Assembly: GCA_963693085.1 (NCBI GenBank)
Contig: OY856413.1
Location: 537,682,879-537,746,878, forward strand
Source: Alisma plantago-aquatica
Lineage: Eukaryota; Streptophyta; Magnoliopsida; Alismatales; Alismataceae
Length of the DNA stretch: 64,000 bases
Reading direction: 5' to 3'
Shown here in pieces: positions 25,961-37,861 of this stretch (the stretch's first letter is position 1; each line of letters starts with the position of its first letter). The translations under genes and the position numbers were made by a program. The notes under the pieces were generated by a model, which worked only from the letters and a program-made list of their open reading frames with translations, was not told the DNA's origin and made no database searches.

Positions 25961-26206
25961 AGGTTATCATATTAGGTTTCCAGGAGTATAGAAACATAGA
26001 TGATAAAAAAATGCTAAGGCTACTATTTCCTAAAAGCATGCTATTTAGGACAGTCTATATCAGCTCAGGCCAGGCATGTATCATATGGATCTGGGAGTCC
26101 TTGTAAACCAAGCTAGCAGTGCAGAGGAAAATCTTGCCAGCCCCCAAACCCTGATCCTTTCTAGATACCCTTTCTGTAAACTCCATGCCCTAGTAGTTGC
26201 CCAAAG

Positions 26207-26218
26207 GCTCTGATACCA
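26207..26218 (-). other. tRNA-Met primer binding site of element 1
   Basis: On the minus strand it reads TGGTATCAGAGC, the complement of the 3' end of initiator methionine tRNA. It lies three bases inside the right LTR, which starts at 26222. This primes minus-strand synthesis and fixes the element's orientation. Confidence 0.9.
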
Positions 26219-26221
26219 TGT

Positions 26222-27854
26222 TGTAAAGAGACAAGATCACCTCCTTACTAAAATTTGAAGGAAATATAGAGCATCCATATTTTTTCACAAAGATAATAGA
26301 TATTGAGGTTGCATGTATAATATTCCAAGTAAATAAGCATGCACCGGATACATATAAAATGTCAATAGCAGTGGAAAGGAAAAGAAACTAAAGCTATTAC
26401 ATGGATTTTATCATTGTTCAGTACATAAGATTTTCAGAAGAAAAAGATTAGAAAACAAAGGATCTAGCTTTAGCAACCTAGACATCCTTCAAGCAAGTCT
26501 TGAATATACTCCTCGTCCTATTTTACTTTATCTTGGTCAGCACCTTGTCCAAACTCTGGGTGGTTGGGAAATCTCCCAGCAAGAGGGAAAGATATCAAGG
26601 TATGTGTCAACAATATGAACAAGAACAAAAGAAAGAAAATAACATGAAAATAAGGCTATAAGTTCATAAATATATGAATAGACAAAGATTATGAGGCAAA
26701 ATCAAAATAGATGCTTGCTATGACATTAAAATAGTAAATGAATTGCATGGATGATTAATATTGACTACATTAACTCAGTAGAGATCAGGCACCTACTGGA
26801 TCCTAATCTATAGGTGAGGGGAGAAGTAACACATTCCCAGTCACCTACACAAATTATATATTGGGGAGAATAACACATTCCTCAGGGTGAAATAACACAT
26901 GCCCTATCTATGGGTGGTTGTACATAAGTACCACTACATCAGCTAAATAGTCTAATAAAATCAACATGCTAAGAGAAACTATGGAAAGTATAAGCATCAT
27001 ATGTTTGAAACATGACAGTAGGGTACAAGACCCAAGAAATAGAATATCAATACTAATTTTTGAAGCAATTTAGAAAAAGATTCATGAATAGAGAAAATTA
27101 GGGTTCATATAGTGCCTCATTAGGGAATATAGGGTTTGGTTTGTAAATATCCCAACTTAGGGTGTAAAAATGCATATACCTCTTTATTGTGTTCAAATAC
27201 CAAGTTACATCACTTCTAGATACTACAAGTTCAACTTTGGCCTATTTCAATTTATTAACATTCATTAGTGTATATATTGCATGTTATTGCAAGAAATCCA
27301 GACTAAACTTTTTTAGAAAATTGAGATTTAGACTATGCAAATCTCACCATGGACTAATTATGTTCTCCTGATTAAGAAAATATATCTTTATGTCAATTTT
27401 GGAGTTATTGTGATTAAGTTGTAATTTTTATGGATTTTATGTATTAAAATCATATTCCAAAAATCACCTTGCTAAAAACCTTGAAATCAGACCTCAAAAG
27501 ATTTTTTTTAGATATAGCTTAATTTTTTTATTCCAAAACATATTTTTTTATTAATTTTGGACATGTGATTTAAATTATATGAATTTTCTAATTCTAAACA
27601 ACCTGAAAATGACATGTCAGCAATTTAGTTACAAGCGAGGAAGAGAGAGAGGGAGAGGGGTTGGCCCATGACTTGTCCCCCCACGACCTATCCTAGTTCA
27701 TCCTTTACCCTAGGAGGGATGTACCAATCATTTTTAGTTCATCTACAGCTAGTAACAAAGTATAGAACAACAAAGAAATGAAACCCTAAACAAGAACATC
27801 ATCTATAGGTGGAGATCATCATTTAAGCATAAGAATATGAACTAACAAGCTTAT
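26222..27854 (-). repeat. 5' LTR of gypsy element 1, truncated by element 2
   Basis: It begins TGTAAAGAGAC next to the primer site and aligns with the left LTR. It also keeps a ~90-base stretch (about 26840-26930) that is missing beside the insertion in the left copy. It stops at 27854, where the LTR of element 2 starts TGTGACACCC. The left copy continues past this point (19962 onward), so the boundary is an insertion point. Confidence 0.85.
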
Positions 27855-29404
27855 TGTGACACCCTGCCATCACACATACAATGAGATGACACGTGAAAAC
27901 GTGCAGAACCATATATTACCGAAAACACGGGTTAATTAAAACTGATTGCAAAAAGTATACATGAGAGAACTTTTACATCCAGATCCTGTAGAGAAACATG
28001 TTATATAAACATTCACAAGCTTTGTTATAGGTACACGGCTTATCGGAACTAGCTGTACCGTCAACACCAGAGTTCAACACCTATTTATACATACATAACG
28101 GCCACGTACGATCACCAACATGACATACAAAAATTACAACAGCTAAACATCATGAAACATCGTCAAACGTCTCTAAGGACCTGAGAGTACAGGGATGACT
28201 CTAGGACTCTACTACAAAACCACCAAAATAGAAGCATGTCCAACTCTTGCCTTCTACTACTCTTCTTGTTTCTCGGCCGCAACCTCATGACCGCCACCAC
28301 GTCTAGAGCGATCACCTAAAAAGGGTGTAAACCAATGGGGTGAGACACACAGTCCCAACGAGAAACATAACTCCCCGCCGAAACTATAAAACCTTAGAAG
28401 GTTAAGGCAAATAACAATAGATAACTGATAAAGCATATAACAAGAGCAGCATACTGAGCAAGGCTATTATTACCATCAAGCTTACCAAGATATCCAGGAG
28501 GCATAGAACCAAGTATTTCTTTATGAAACATTGATTGACAAGATAAGCTTTATAAGAACTTACCACAAACTATAAGGATCGTACAAACAATTGCATAGTA
28601 TAACTAGATCAACTATATAAGCAAGGCCTCAATCAATGTTCTGTGTTTTATTCTAAGCATGATATACTGTTCGAATGGATTACATTTTATTATGCCCTGA
28701 GGAAGTGGTCCTTCCCTACTCAAATCCAACCATTGGCTGCAAAGCCCAATCCGGTGCCATACAAGGTCTAAGGAGATCCGGACTCCATGACTTTACCTTC
28801 CCGTGGTCAGTACATGAATCGTCAAGCAAGGCCGCAGTCTTATGCTTATAGGCCTCAGCCTCTGGGTCAGCTCTGCAAGCTACCCATATCTCTAGCTCAC
28901 AAGGTCATAGGTGCTAGTACATACATCCGATCCATGAACACATCATGCTCATCATCACATATCCTGAGCCATGGGCTTGTTTACCATGCTCCATATATCC
29001 TGAGTCTGCAACCACAGTTGCACTCAACCCTCCTATTTTAGGCTAGGGGAAACCTCGCATATTCAACAATATGCGCTCTAGGTAATCCCACAGGATAAAC
29101 CTATTTCACCATCACCAAGTACTGATGATGATGGATCAATGGCCAGGGAAAACTACATGATATGTTTATCTATAATTAATTAGTATATTTTAATCCAATT
29201 GTTGAGGCAACCAAAGTATAAACATAGTCATATAGGATTACATCATAATTGCAATCATCTTACTATCCTGGGACCTCAATCCCTCATTATAACAACCACT
29301 GCCCCTCAAGACATCATAACATGCATCAGTATTCTGGGAACACATCCCTTCTCTCATCATCAGAGGATAACACCTCAACCAGGCACTCAACCTTTTATAG
29401 GTCC

Positions 29405-32267
29405 TGTTACGACCTCACCTTTCAGTAACCCCCAATTAAGGGAGACCAAGAGGTTGAAGCCGCACCCATTAATCCCGGATCAAAGGTTCGACATATAACC
29501 ATAAAAAATTATTAAATTCTAACAGACTATACTGAAAATGGTAATAAAAATTTTCTTTGCATACCTTTGAAAAGTTTGGAACAAACTAAACTTCTAACCT
29601 CAGCTGAACTATTCTAACTAGTTCCTCCTTGTTCTTTAATTCTTGAATTCACAAGGTGTCACTTTACTGTTTGTTCTTTTCATTGTACCTAAAACGCCGA
29701 CAAACAAAACATCGGTCAGTCGAAGCTGGTATGTGGAGGAAACAGATAATGTTCAACTATGTTAACAATATAATCATTCAATTAATCATTTAACAATCAA
29801 GATTACATTTTAAACCATACAACTCAATCCATACATATTCTCGAACTCTGGGCTGTCCCTGCAGTGGACATGGATATCACCTCTCTTTTAGGTATTAGAG
29901 TCGCATGGCACTATCCGAAGATAGCCCAATATCTAACTCATTGTGACTTGATGGTCCTACCTCAATGGTAGCCATGTACTAAGTCAACCATAGACCTGAT
30001 GGACCTACCCAATAGGTAGCCATGTACTAGGTCATCCATAGACCTAATGGACCTACCCAATAGGTAGTCATGTACTAGGTCTTTCTCTAACCTGATGGAC
30101 CTACCCATAGGCAGCCATGTACTAGGTTAGCTATAATGCCACAGAGAGAACCAAGATCTGAGTTTGTAGGCATATATCCTTTGTGATAGTCATAGCCACA
30201 TTATAGTTTGCAATATGAACATCCAAACAGTTTAGTTGCATTCAATGCGATTAAACATCTGGGAATCCATCGGAAAACTAAAGTGGTTATTCATAATTAA
30301 CCACATACCTTTAATTGCAGTTTTCAAGACAGATTCAAGTATGTAGAGAAACCCAAATAATCAAGCAAGGTTGAACAGAAATCCTGAAATAAAAGCACCA
30401 ATTCCTTTTATTAATAATTATCCAATTCCTATTATACTATTTAGAATTTCAATTCCAACTTTAGGGTTTCTTTTGGAAATTAGGGTTTTGCTTCTTCTTT
30501 CATTTTTATAATCTTTAATCTATAAAAACCCCTAATTTCTCATTGTAGCACTCTTAACAATTTTAGGATCTTAATTACTCCCTTAATTCAGAATAACTTA
30601 GCTTTTATTTCCTTTTCCCTAAATTAGGGTTTTTATTATAACTTAGCCTCTTTTATGAACTACAACTCTATTTAAGGCATCTTTGTATTCAAAACAGATA
30701 ATTTAGACCACTTTCATTATCAATAGAGTTAACCTTATCAATTTGTCCCATTGATGTACTAAATTATACCCTTAATCTTCAATTAGGGGTTCTTATTAAT
30801 TCTTAATACACTTTATTAGACAATTATGACACTTTTGCAAAACGGAGTGGAATGAGGTTCTGAAAACATTTTTATCAGATTCCTTGTATTTTTCTATATA
30901 ACTTTCATATATAAAGTTTTGTCATTGGACACTCCTAGCTATTTCTATTATTTTTGCAAGAATAATTCTTTTTCTTGAATATTCGATTAAAGGAAAACAT
31001 TACCCAAAAAGAATGGGCCATTCGATCAGTAGACCCGTGATCCGCCCTTGGATCGAACGACGTTGGTCGCGCGCCTTCAAGCAAAGTCGTCCCTTCTCTG
31101 GACTGTTAGATGCCAAGGAGTCCACCGTGGTCTCGGATCTAACGCCTGGCAAGTCGTCACCTACCTCAGACCCAGCAGCTCGCGCGATCAACTTGATGGT
31201 TGACTCGGAGCTCTAGGCGTACTTTGCTCGCTTGGACCGTCCAGGGAGCTTTGCCTCCCCCCAACGAAGATGAAGGCCGGTTCAATTCTTGTCCAAGCTC
31301 CCCCCAACTAGGTCCCCCTGCTCACCGGATTCTGACGAGGTCCTCGGAGACAAAGAGGGCGAAGGTCAGGTTGAAAGAACCAATTGATTGAGCAAAAATG
31401 CTCCTTGCACGAAACCGCAGAGGTTGAACTTGTAATAAATCCTGGTGGTTCTCTCCAACGACCTCCCCTATATATAGGGTCGACATCAGATTGGCAGAAG
31501 TTGGGCGTTTCCCAAAACGTCCTCGAATCCCATTAGAACCAGGGATGGTTCCCTTCGCCATCATCCCCTGAGTTCAAAGAACCACTCAGGAAACCTGCCC
31601 ACTCCTTGGATCGGGAGGAAAACAAGAGGGAAATTGCTTCTATTAAAGGCAGAGTCCCAGTCCGCCTGGTACAAGGATGATGAGTGGCGCCTGTTGGATC
31701 AAGATCCAACGGCCCACCATCCTCGCGCTCAAACCAGATTAGGAAATATTTTCCTAAATTCCCAATTAAAGCCATATTCGAGGGAAAACTTGAAAAATTA
31801 ATAACTCCCAAACGGTAACTCTTTTCCCACTCCAATTTTGAGGGAAGCCTAATTGTTCTTTTATCTTTCATCCTAACAAATTTGGAGTCATTATCATAAG
31901 TGAACGATTCCTTTTCTTGGTTTGCAAGTTACCATCATTTTAATCATATTTCCATGCCTTCTTTATTTCCTTTCATCATTAATTCATGATTTTGAGTTCC
32001 TTGAACCCCAAGGAATCTATTATCTCGAAATCTTATTTTTTGGGAAATTATTCCTTATCCTTTTTCTTATTTTATTTGATTTCCTTTATGTATTCTTTTA
32101 TTCCTTTAATTGGGCTCAAGGACCAATAAGGCCCAATAAGCAATTACACAAACAATCATACATGCAATTAATTCCAATCAACACATCACATCAGTCATGG
32201 ATTTCATTCATCTTTAAAAAGAGATTTAGAATCTCATTACATGCTTTGGAAAAATGGGGTTGTAACA
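29405..32267. mobile_element. Solo LTR of family B, 2,863 bp, with GGTCC duplication
   Basis: It starts TGTTACGACC and ends GGTTGTAACA, giving TGTTAC/GTAACA inverted ends, and is flanked by GGTCC at 29400-29404 and 32268-32272. It has no internal domain. The copy at 15962 onward is a relative. A GC-richer part near 31010-31720 includes the palindrome GTTGGATC...GATCCAAC (31693-31710). Open frames in this part (for example 31533-31871) are not conserved in the other copy and are not genes. Confidence 0.9.
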
Positions 32268-34457
32268 GGTCCTCAAACCTATCAACCTGTTATCTCATTA
32301 TCACATGGTGCTATTCAGGCACATACATCTCATAGCTCTTATCAGGCCATGAATCCACATGAAATACCTGCATATTCATAGAGATAACTGAAGTCATCAT
32401 GGATTAACAAGATTATCATGCTATCAAATATAGAGAAACATCCATGAGTATAATACACGTAAACTTTAGAAAGCATAGTTTGATTATCAATCATAAGTAT
32501 ATATCAGTCTCCATACATGTGATCATAATCATGAGCCACATCATCATGTGAAGCAACATCATATGCTTCCAAGCTTCCTGGTTCACAACCTACCATCTTA
32601 ATTCATTATCATATATATATAGGATTCAAGGTGATTACATCATGTCACTTGTAGTATCATTATTAATAGAGAACTATCAACTATATACATTCCGGGTTAT
32701 CAGAACCCTCACCAAATCTCCTATAACCCTCACTATAGGTATGGTGAGCAGTGCCAACCCTCACCAAAGGGTGTATCAGGTATGGTCAGACCCTCACTAA
32801 AGGATGCACCGGCTAGGGTTTCCCAACCCTAAGCAAGATCACCACCATATCGGTCAACCCATCACTTCACCTATCATGCAACTAGAAATCACCAGCTCAC
32901 ATGGTGTCGGGTAAGGTGTACCATTCATCAGCAGATGCTATTGGCCAAAGGCCTAATGTACACAAGGATCAGGGTTAGGGTTAGGGTTCCTCTATCGGCT
33001 AACCCTCAACCTTGACCATATCAGCCAAAGGGTATAACACCCAAGGCACCTCTATTGTGCAAACATCTCCATGTCGTTCAAGGGTCATCCATATCGGCCA
33101 GGGCACCCATGTCATCCAAGATGCCATATTAGGCATGGGCATGTTGGCTACTTAAACAGCATATCAACCAACGCTACTTAGGTTCTCTAAACCACCATCA
33201 TATCGGGCACCACAAGACTACCTCACATCTCCAAGACCTATCACAAGGTGTGTCGTGCAGAGCACACATCAAGGTGTAACGCCCAAGCCCCAACTCCACA
33301 AAGGGTGTCGGCCAAGCCCAACTAGGCATATCGGTCAAAGGAATAACACCACCACTCAACTCATATCAGACATCACCACAACTAACCCATATCGCCCCAT
33401 ACAAGGATAGCCTACTAGGCTCCAAATCAGCCAAAGCATAACGGGCACCAAGCCAACCATCTCAACTCCATATTAGATCGGCCAAAGATCAACACAAGGT
33501 AGCAGTATTAGACAACCTTACTTCAAGATGTATCGTTCAGAGCACAAGATATAAGGTGTGTCACCCAAACTCTATCTCAAGCCAAGAGAATCATATTGAG
33601 CATCAAACCAACCATCTCAACTAGGTGTGTCGCCCAAGGGTACAACCCAAGACAAGGCTATCGGGCGGCACTATCCCAAGGTCATATCGTGTAAGACACA
33701 ACCCAACAAGGTCATCTTCAACCTCAAGCACAAGGGCACCAAACCCTAACTGATCAAGAAGGTCGGCTCACCTCTCAACAACCAAGAGAGAGGGGTTTTG
33801 CACAACCTCTATCACAAGTCAGGCAACCACAAGGACCAACCTCAACATAGATCATCAAAAGCTCACCTCTCAAATCCATGGTGAGAGGAGGGTGTTTCCC
33901 AAGCAACTAGAATATAAGCTCACCTCTCAACTTAAATGAGAGAGGGGTATTGCCCACATTACTAGAGCTCAAACTCACTTCTCTAGACCAAGGAGATAAA
34001 GGAGTGTTGCTACCAAAGAAAACCCCAACTATAGTTCGGCCAACAAGATCAAAATACATTTAAACATCAACAACATCATGCTCACTATATCCATAAGATC
34101 AACGACATGTACTAGAGCAAGAAACATAACATGCAAGGTCGATTATCAACATATAAGAATCATGTATCATAAAGAAGGTAGAATAGCTAGGGTTAGAAGT
34201 TATGTAACCTGCCTTAAGCAAACTCCTCAAGCTCCAAAGCTCCAAGCTTCTAGCTCCTAGATCCAAGCTCACCACTTCAACCACTAAGGAAACAAGGTCC
34301 ACCTAGGGTTCACCCACCAAGCTAGAGGAAGAAGAAGAGAACTCCTTCAAAGGGATCGGTCACCAACCTTAGCTCCTCCAAGGGTATCAGCCACCAAGGT
34401 CTCCAAGGAAGGTGTGTCGTACACACAAGGAGAGAAAAGCAACAAAAGAGCTAAAGG

Positions 34458-34748
34458 TGTAACATCCCAGGATTTGAGGCCTCAGATAACATGATATTAA
34501 AAGGAATGATTGGACTACCCATATCACCAAGGTGCAACTCCTTTTCCGAGAGCCCATCACTAAAGAACTCTATAGTTAAGCGTGCTCAGCTTGGAGTAGT
34601 ACTAGGATGGGTGACCAGTCAGGAAGTTGATCCTGGCTTGTGCGTCAGTGTGGACAAAGTGCGCAGTTAAGGCTAGTGGTGGTCTGTGGGGCCAGTCGTC
34701 ATTCCTAAAACTCTACTAGAGCCTTGGGCAGTGAGCTCGGACATTACA
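34458..34748 (+). repeat. Cassandra LTR 1
   Basis: 291 bases with the 5S-like part at about 34515-34645. It is the copy closest to plant 5S rRNA: it keeps AGTTAAGCGTGCT (box A region) and GTAGTACTAGGATGGG followed by TGACC (intermediate element and box C region). By eye it differs from LTR 2 at about 17 positions and from LTR 3 at about 20. Confidence 0.93.
34552..34634 (+). other. 5S rRNA-like segment in Cassandra LTR 1
   Basis: From CCCATCA through AGTTAAGCGTGCT to GGATGGGTGACC and GGAAGTTGATCC this follows the body of plant 5S rRNA, including the internal pol III control elements. The equivalent segments in LTR 2 and LTR 3 lie 542 and 1,084 bases downstream. It is not a 5S gene: the ends diverge and it lies within an LTR. 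Confidence 0.9.
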
Positions 34749-34750
34749 AA

Positions 34751-34763
34751 TGGTATCAGAGCC
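34751..34763 (+). other. tRNA-Met primer site, Cassandra internal domain 1
   Basis: TGGTATCAGAGCC two bases after LTR 1. The same site follows LTR 2 at 35293-35305. No primer site follows LTR 3, so LTR 3 is the right-hand terminus of the array. Confidence 0.93.
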
Positions 34764-34986
34764 AAATCCCCTCCAGTAGGTGGGGCCCACATGGGCATGG
34801 CATGCCAGTCTTGAGTCATGCGGTCCAGGCATGTAGGAAAGGGTTGTCCATGGTTGACGTAGCCACCTTGCGCTGGTATTCCGTGATCGGGAGCTGGGTG
34901 TCCATGGGCCATTGTGGGTCTGCACTGAAATGGGGAAGAGATTATGAGGCCTTATAGTTGAGCATTGATGAGGACGTCAAAAGTCT

Positions 34987-34998
34987 AAGTGGGGGAGA
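34987..34998 (+). other. Polypurine tract, Cassandra internal domain 1
   Basis: AAGTGGGGGAGA lies directly before LTR 2 and is repeated identically before LTR 3 at 35529-35540. Both are in the right position to prime plus-strand DNA. Confidence 0.9.
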
Positions 34999-34999
34999 T

Positions 35000-35290
35000 T
35001 GTAACATCCTAGGATTTGAGGCCTCAGATAACATGATCTTAAAAGGAATGATTGGACTACCCATATCACAAAGGTGTACCTCCTTTTCCGGGAGCCCATC
35101 ACTAAAGAAATCCATAGTTAAGCGTGCTCAGCTTGGAGTCCTACTAGGATGGGTGACCAGTCGGGAAGTTGATCCTGGCTTGCGCGTCAGTGTCGACAAA
35201 GTGCGCAGTTAAGGCTAGTGGTGGTCTGTGGGGCCAGTCGTCATTCCTGAAACTCTACTAGAGCCTTGGGAAGTGAGCCCGGACGTTACA
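35000..35290 (+). repeat. Cassandra LTR 2 (shared middle LTR)
   Basis: 291 bases. It differs by eye from LTR 3 at about 13 positions. The 5S intermediate element reads GTCCTACTAGG instead of GTAGTACTAGG, as in LTR 3. Confidence 0.93.
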
Positions 35291-35541
35291 AATGGTATCA
35301 GAGCCAATTCCCCTCCAGTAGGTGGGGCCCACATGGGCATGGCATGCCAGTCTTGAGTCGTGCGGTCCAGGCATGTAGGAAAGGGTTTTCCATGGTTGAC
35401 GTAGCCACCTTGCGTTGGTATTCCGTGATCGGGAGCTGGGTGTCCATGGGCCATTGTGGGTCTGCACTGAAATGGGGAAGAGATTATGAGGCCTTATAGT
35501 TGAGCCTTGATGAGGACGTCAAAAGTCTAAGTGGGGGAGAT

Positions 35542-35832
35542 TGTAACATCCTAGGATTTGAGGCCTCGGATAACATGATCTTAAAAGGAATGATTGGACT
35601 ACCCATATCACCAAGGTGCACCTCCTTTTCCGGGAGCCCATCACTAAAGAACTCCATAATTAACCGTGCTCAGCTTGGAGTCCTACTAGGATGGGTGACC
35701 AGTCGGGAAGTTGATCCTAGCTTGCACGTCAGTGTGGACAAAGTGCACAGTTAAGGCTAGTGGTGGTCTGTGGGGCCAGTCGTCATTCCTGAAACTCTAC
35801 TAGAGCCTTGGGCAGTGAGTCCGGATGTTACA
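35542..35832 (+). repeat. Cassandra LTR 3
   Basis: 291 bases. The box A region is altered to AATTAACCGTGCT (two changes from LTR 1). It is followed at once by the second copy of the AAAGG duplication. Confidence 0.93.
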
Positions 35833-36422
35833 AAAGGGTTCCTAAGGAAGAGAAAGGCAAGGCATATACAGATGAGGGTTGAGGTTAAACCAAGGCAAGG
35901 TGTCACCTTACCAAGGGATACTTGTCCACACATTTTACCACCTTGCAAAACTCATGCACATGTCGTGCCACCACTCAACCAAGGTTCGGCCACATGTCCA
36001 AGCTAGGGTGACACAACCAAAGCAAGAAGGTCAACAAAGGTAAAGGGCCGACACACACATGGGCAATACCCCATGGCCGACACAAGGCATCCTTGCCCGA
36101 TACAGGGCTCCTCAAAGCAAGGAAAGGCCCAACAAGGCTCAACCAAGCCCAACAGAGCTTCAACAAAGCGCAAGACAACTCAAGGCACGAGCCCAAACCT
36201 TCCTCTCAACTCTAGAGGAAGCAAAGAGAGAGAAAGACATCTCTCAAGGTGACAAACTTGCTCTTCAACCCTAACTCAGGTTATTTTGCAAGTAGCACCT
36301 CCAACTCTCAACAAAGCACAAGAAAACCCTAATCACCACTAAAGGTGATTAGCAAGAAATCAAGCACCAGATTTAGGCAAAACAAACAGGGTAAGCCCAA
36401 AATGAAGGTTAGGGTCCTTACA

Positions 36423-36480
36423 AGCCATAAACCTCTACAAAGGGATTTCGTCCCCGAAATCCGAAGGGAAAAGCGAGGGA
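36423..36480 (-). other. Polypurine region of element 2
   Basis: On the minus strand a purine-rich stretch around GATTTCGGGGACGAAATCC precedes the LTR start TGTAAGGACCC. This is the same layout as in elements 1 and 3. Confidence 0.55.
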
Positions 36481-37660
36481 TACTTTCACTTCATATCTTC
36501 CTCAAGCTCCCATGTGGCTTCCTCAATGCCACGATGATGCCAAAGAACCTTCACAAGAGACAGGTCCTTCCTCTTCGGCCTTTTTACTCTTCTGTCAAGG
36601 ATCGCCACTGGACCCTCCTCATATGTCACGTCTTCATCAAGCTCAACCTCAACTGGCTGTATCACTGTCCCTGAGTCTGGATGACGTTTCTTCAACATGC
36701 TGACATGGAACACCAGATGTAATCTGTTCAACTCTAGCGGTAGTTCTAACTTGTAAGCTACCTTGCCAACACATGCTATTACCGGGTATGCCCCCATATA
36801 CCTGGGTACCAGCTTGCCTTTCTGGCCAAACCTTAGCATGCCTTTTCAAGGTGAGACCTTGAGATACACTTTGTCTCCCACTTAGAACTCTAAAAGTCAT
36901 CGGCGATTGTCTGCATAAGACTTTTGTCTATCCTGTTCCGCCTTCAACCGTTGTCATATCATCTTGATCTTTTTTGTTGTCTGTTGCACTAACTCAAGAC
37001 CCAAAAGTTGATACTCACCAGACTCATACCAGCATAAAGGGGATCTGCACTTCCTTCCATATAGAGCCTCATAAGGAGCCATGTCAATGCTCTACTGGTA
37101 ACTATTGTTAGAAGCGAACTCTATCAGACTGAGATGCACGTCCCAACTTCCTAGGAACTACAAACATAAGCTCAGAGAAGATCCTCCAAGGTCTGAATAG
37201 TCTTTTTAGACTATCCATCCATCTGTAGGTGGAAAGTGGTACTGAACATCAGAAGCATTCCCAACGCTTTGTGCAATTGTTCCTAGAAATGACTTGTGAA
37301 CTGAGGTCCTCTGTCAGAGACTATTGTTTCTGGCTCACCATGCAAACGCACTATCTCGTCTACATATACCTGAGCAATCTTCTCTGTTGTATATGTCATC
37401 TTTACCAGTATGAAATGAGCATATTTTTTCAGCCTGTCCACTATTACCCAAATGGAATCATGATTCCTATCTTTCTTTGGTAGACCAACTACGAAATCCA
37501 TGGTTATATGATCCCATTTCCATTGTAGTATCAGCATGGGTTGCAACTTACCTGCCAACTTCTGATGCTCAACTTTAAATTGCTGACATATTGCGCACTT
37601 AGCCACAAACTCAGCTACATCCTTCTTCAAGCCAGACCACTAATACAGATCCTTCAGATT
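36460..37660 (-). pseudogene. Integrase of gypsy element 2, broken
   Basis: 37283-37630 carries the zinc-binding half (KCAICQQFKVEHQK) and the core (WDHITMDFVVGLPK, then IVSDRGPQFTSHF, with the catalytic aspartates D in MDF and D in SDRG). The core continues to about 37030 with several stops. 36486-36839 is the C-terminal domain ending in KVLWHHRGIEEATWELEEDM, the typical chromovirus end just before the polypurine region. A classic chromodomain is not evident. Confidence 0.88.
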
Positions 37661-37861
37661 ATGATACATCTTGGTGACTCCTGGATGCATAGCATACATT
37701 GATGTGTGTGCTTCCTCGAGCACTAGCTTTCTTAGATTATCAACATCTGGGATCACCATCCTACCAAGATATCAAACTAGTCCATCCTCGGACTCATGGA
37801 ACCCATCATGCTTTTCGCTGCAAATCTATGACCTAATCAACTGTACTGTATCATCTGCCTA

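Larger units (their letters stand above)
15345..27854 (-). mobile_element. Ty3/gypsy element 1 (chromovirus-like), decayed
   Basis: Minus-strand order is LTR (26222-27854, truncated), tRNA-Met primer site, gag, protease, reverse transcriptase, RNase H, integrase, polypurine region, LTR (15345-21405). Integrase last is the gypsy order, and the integrase C-terminus carries a GPFEIL segment like the GPY/F module of chromoviruses. The right LTR is cut at 27854 by element 2; the rest of it is not found in the window. The left LTR is interrupted at about 15962-19010 by another LTR and a LINE. Stops and frameshifts run through all domains. Confidence 0.88.
34458..35832 (+). mobile_element. Tandem Cassandra-type TRIM: three LTRs and two internal domains
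   Basis: Three 291-base LTRs (34458-34748, 35000-35290, 35542-35832) alternate with two 251-base internal domains (34749-34999, 35291-35541), a 542-base period. Each LTR starts TGTAACATCC and ends GTTACA or ATTACA. Each internal domain begins with a tRNA-Met primer site and ends with a G-rich polypurine tract directly before the next LTR. The whole array is flanked by AAAGG (34453-34457 and 35833-35837). A 5S rRNA-like segment in every LTR identifies it as Cassandra, a terminal-repeat retrotransposon in miniature that encodes no protein and depends on other elements to move. The 69-84 residue open frames in it are chance frames. Confidence 0.95.
27855..36422 (-). repeat. LTR of gypsy element 2, left copy, with two nested insertions
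   Basis: The start TGTGACACCCTGCC matches 41256 onward for 0.95 kb. The end TTACA at 36421-36422 abuts the polypurine region. Without the solo LTR (29405-32267) and the Cassandra array (34458-35832) it is about 4.3 kb. Between 32860 and 33700 it is dense in short recurring phrases built on TATCGGCCAAAG and GTGTGTCGCCCAAG. That tract has no partner in the truncated right LTR. Confidence 0.85.

Noticed and set aside
31533..31871. 112-codon open frame in the family B LTR
   Set aside because: The related LTR at 15962-18560 does not keep the frame, and it has no family resemblance.
32970..32996. TTAGGG repeated about three times, telomere-like
   Set aside because: Too short, and plant telomeres use TTTAGGG. 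AGGGTT phrases are common in AT-rich plant LTRs (another at 52790).
34515..35750. Functional 5S rRNA genes
   Set aside because: The 5S-like parts sit inside LTRs with TG...CA ends, primer sites and polypurine tracts, and the 5' and 3' ends of 5S rRNA do not match. Cassandra explains them.
34673..35754. Repeated open frames of 69-84 codons in the tandem array
   Set aside because: They occur on both strands at the same places and repeat with the 542-base unit. TRIM elements encode no protein.
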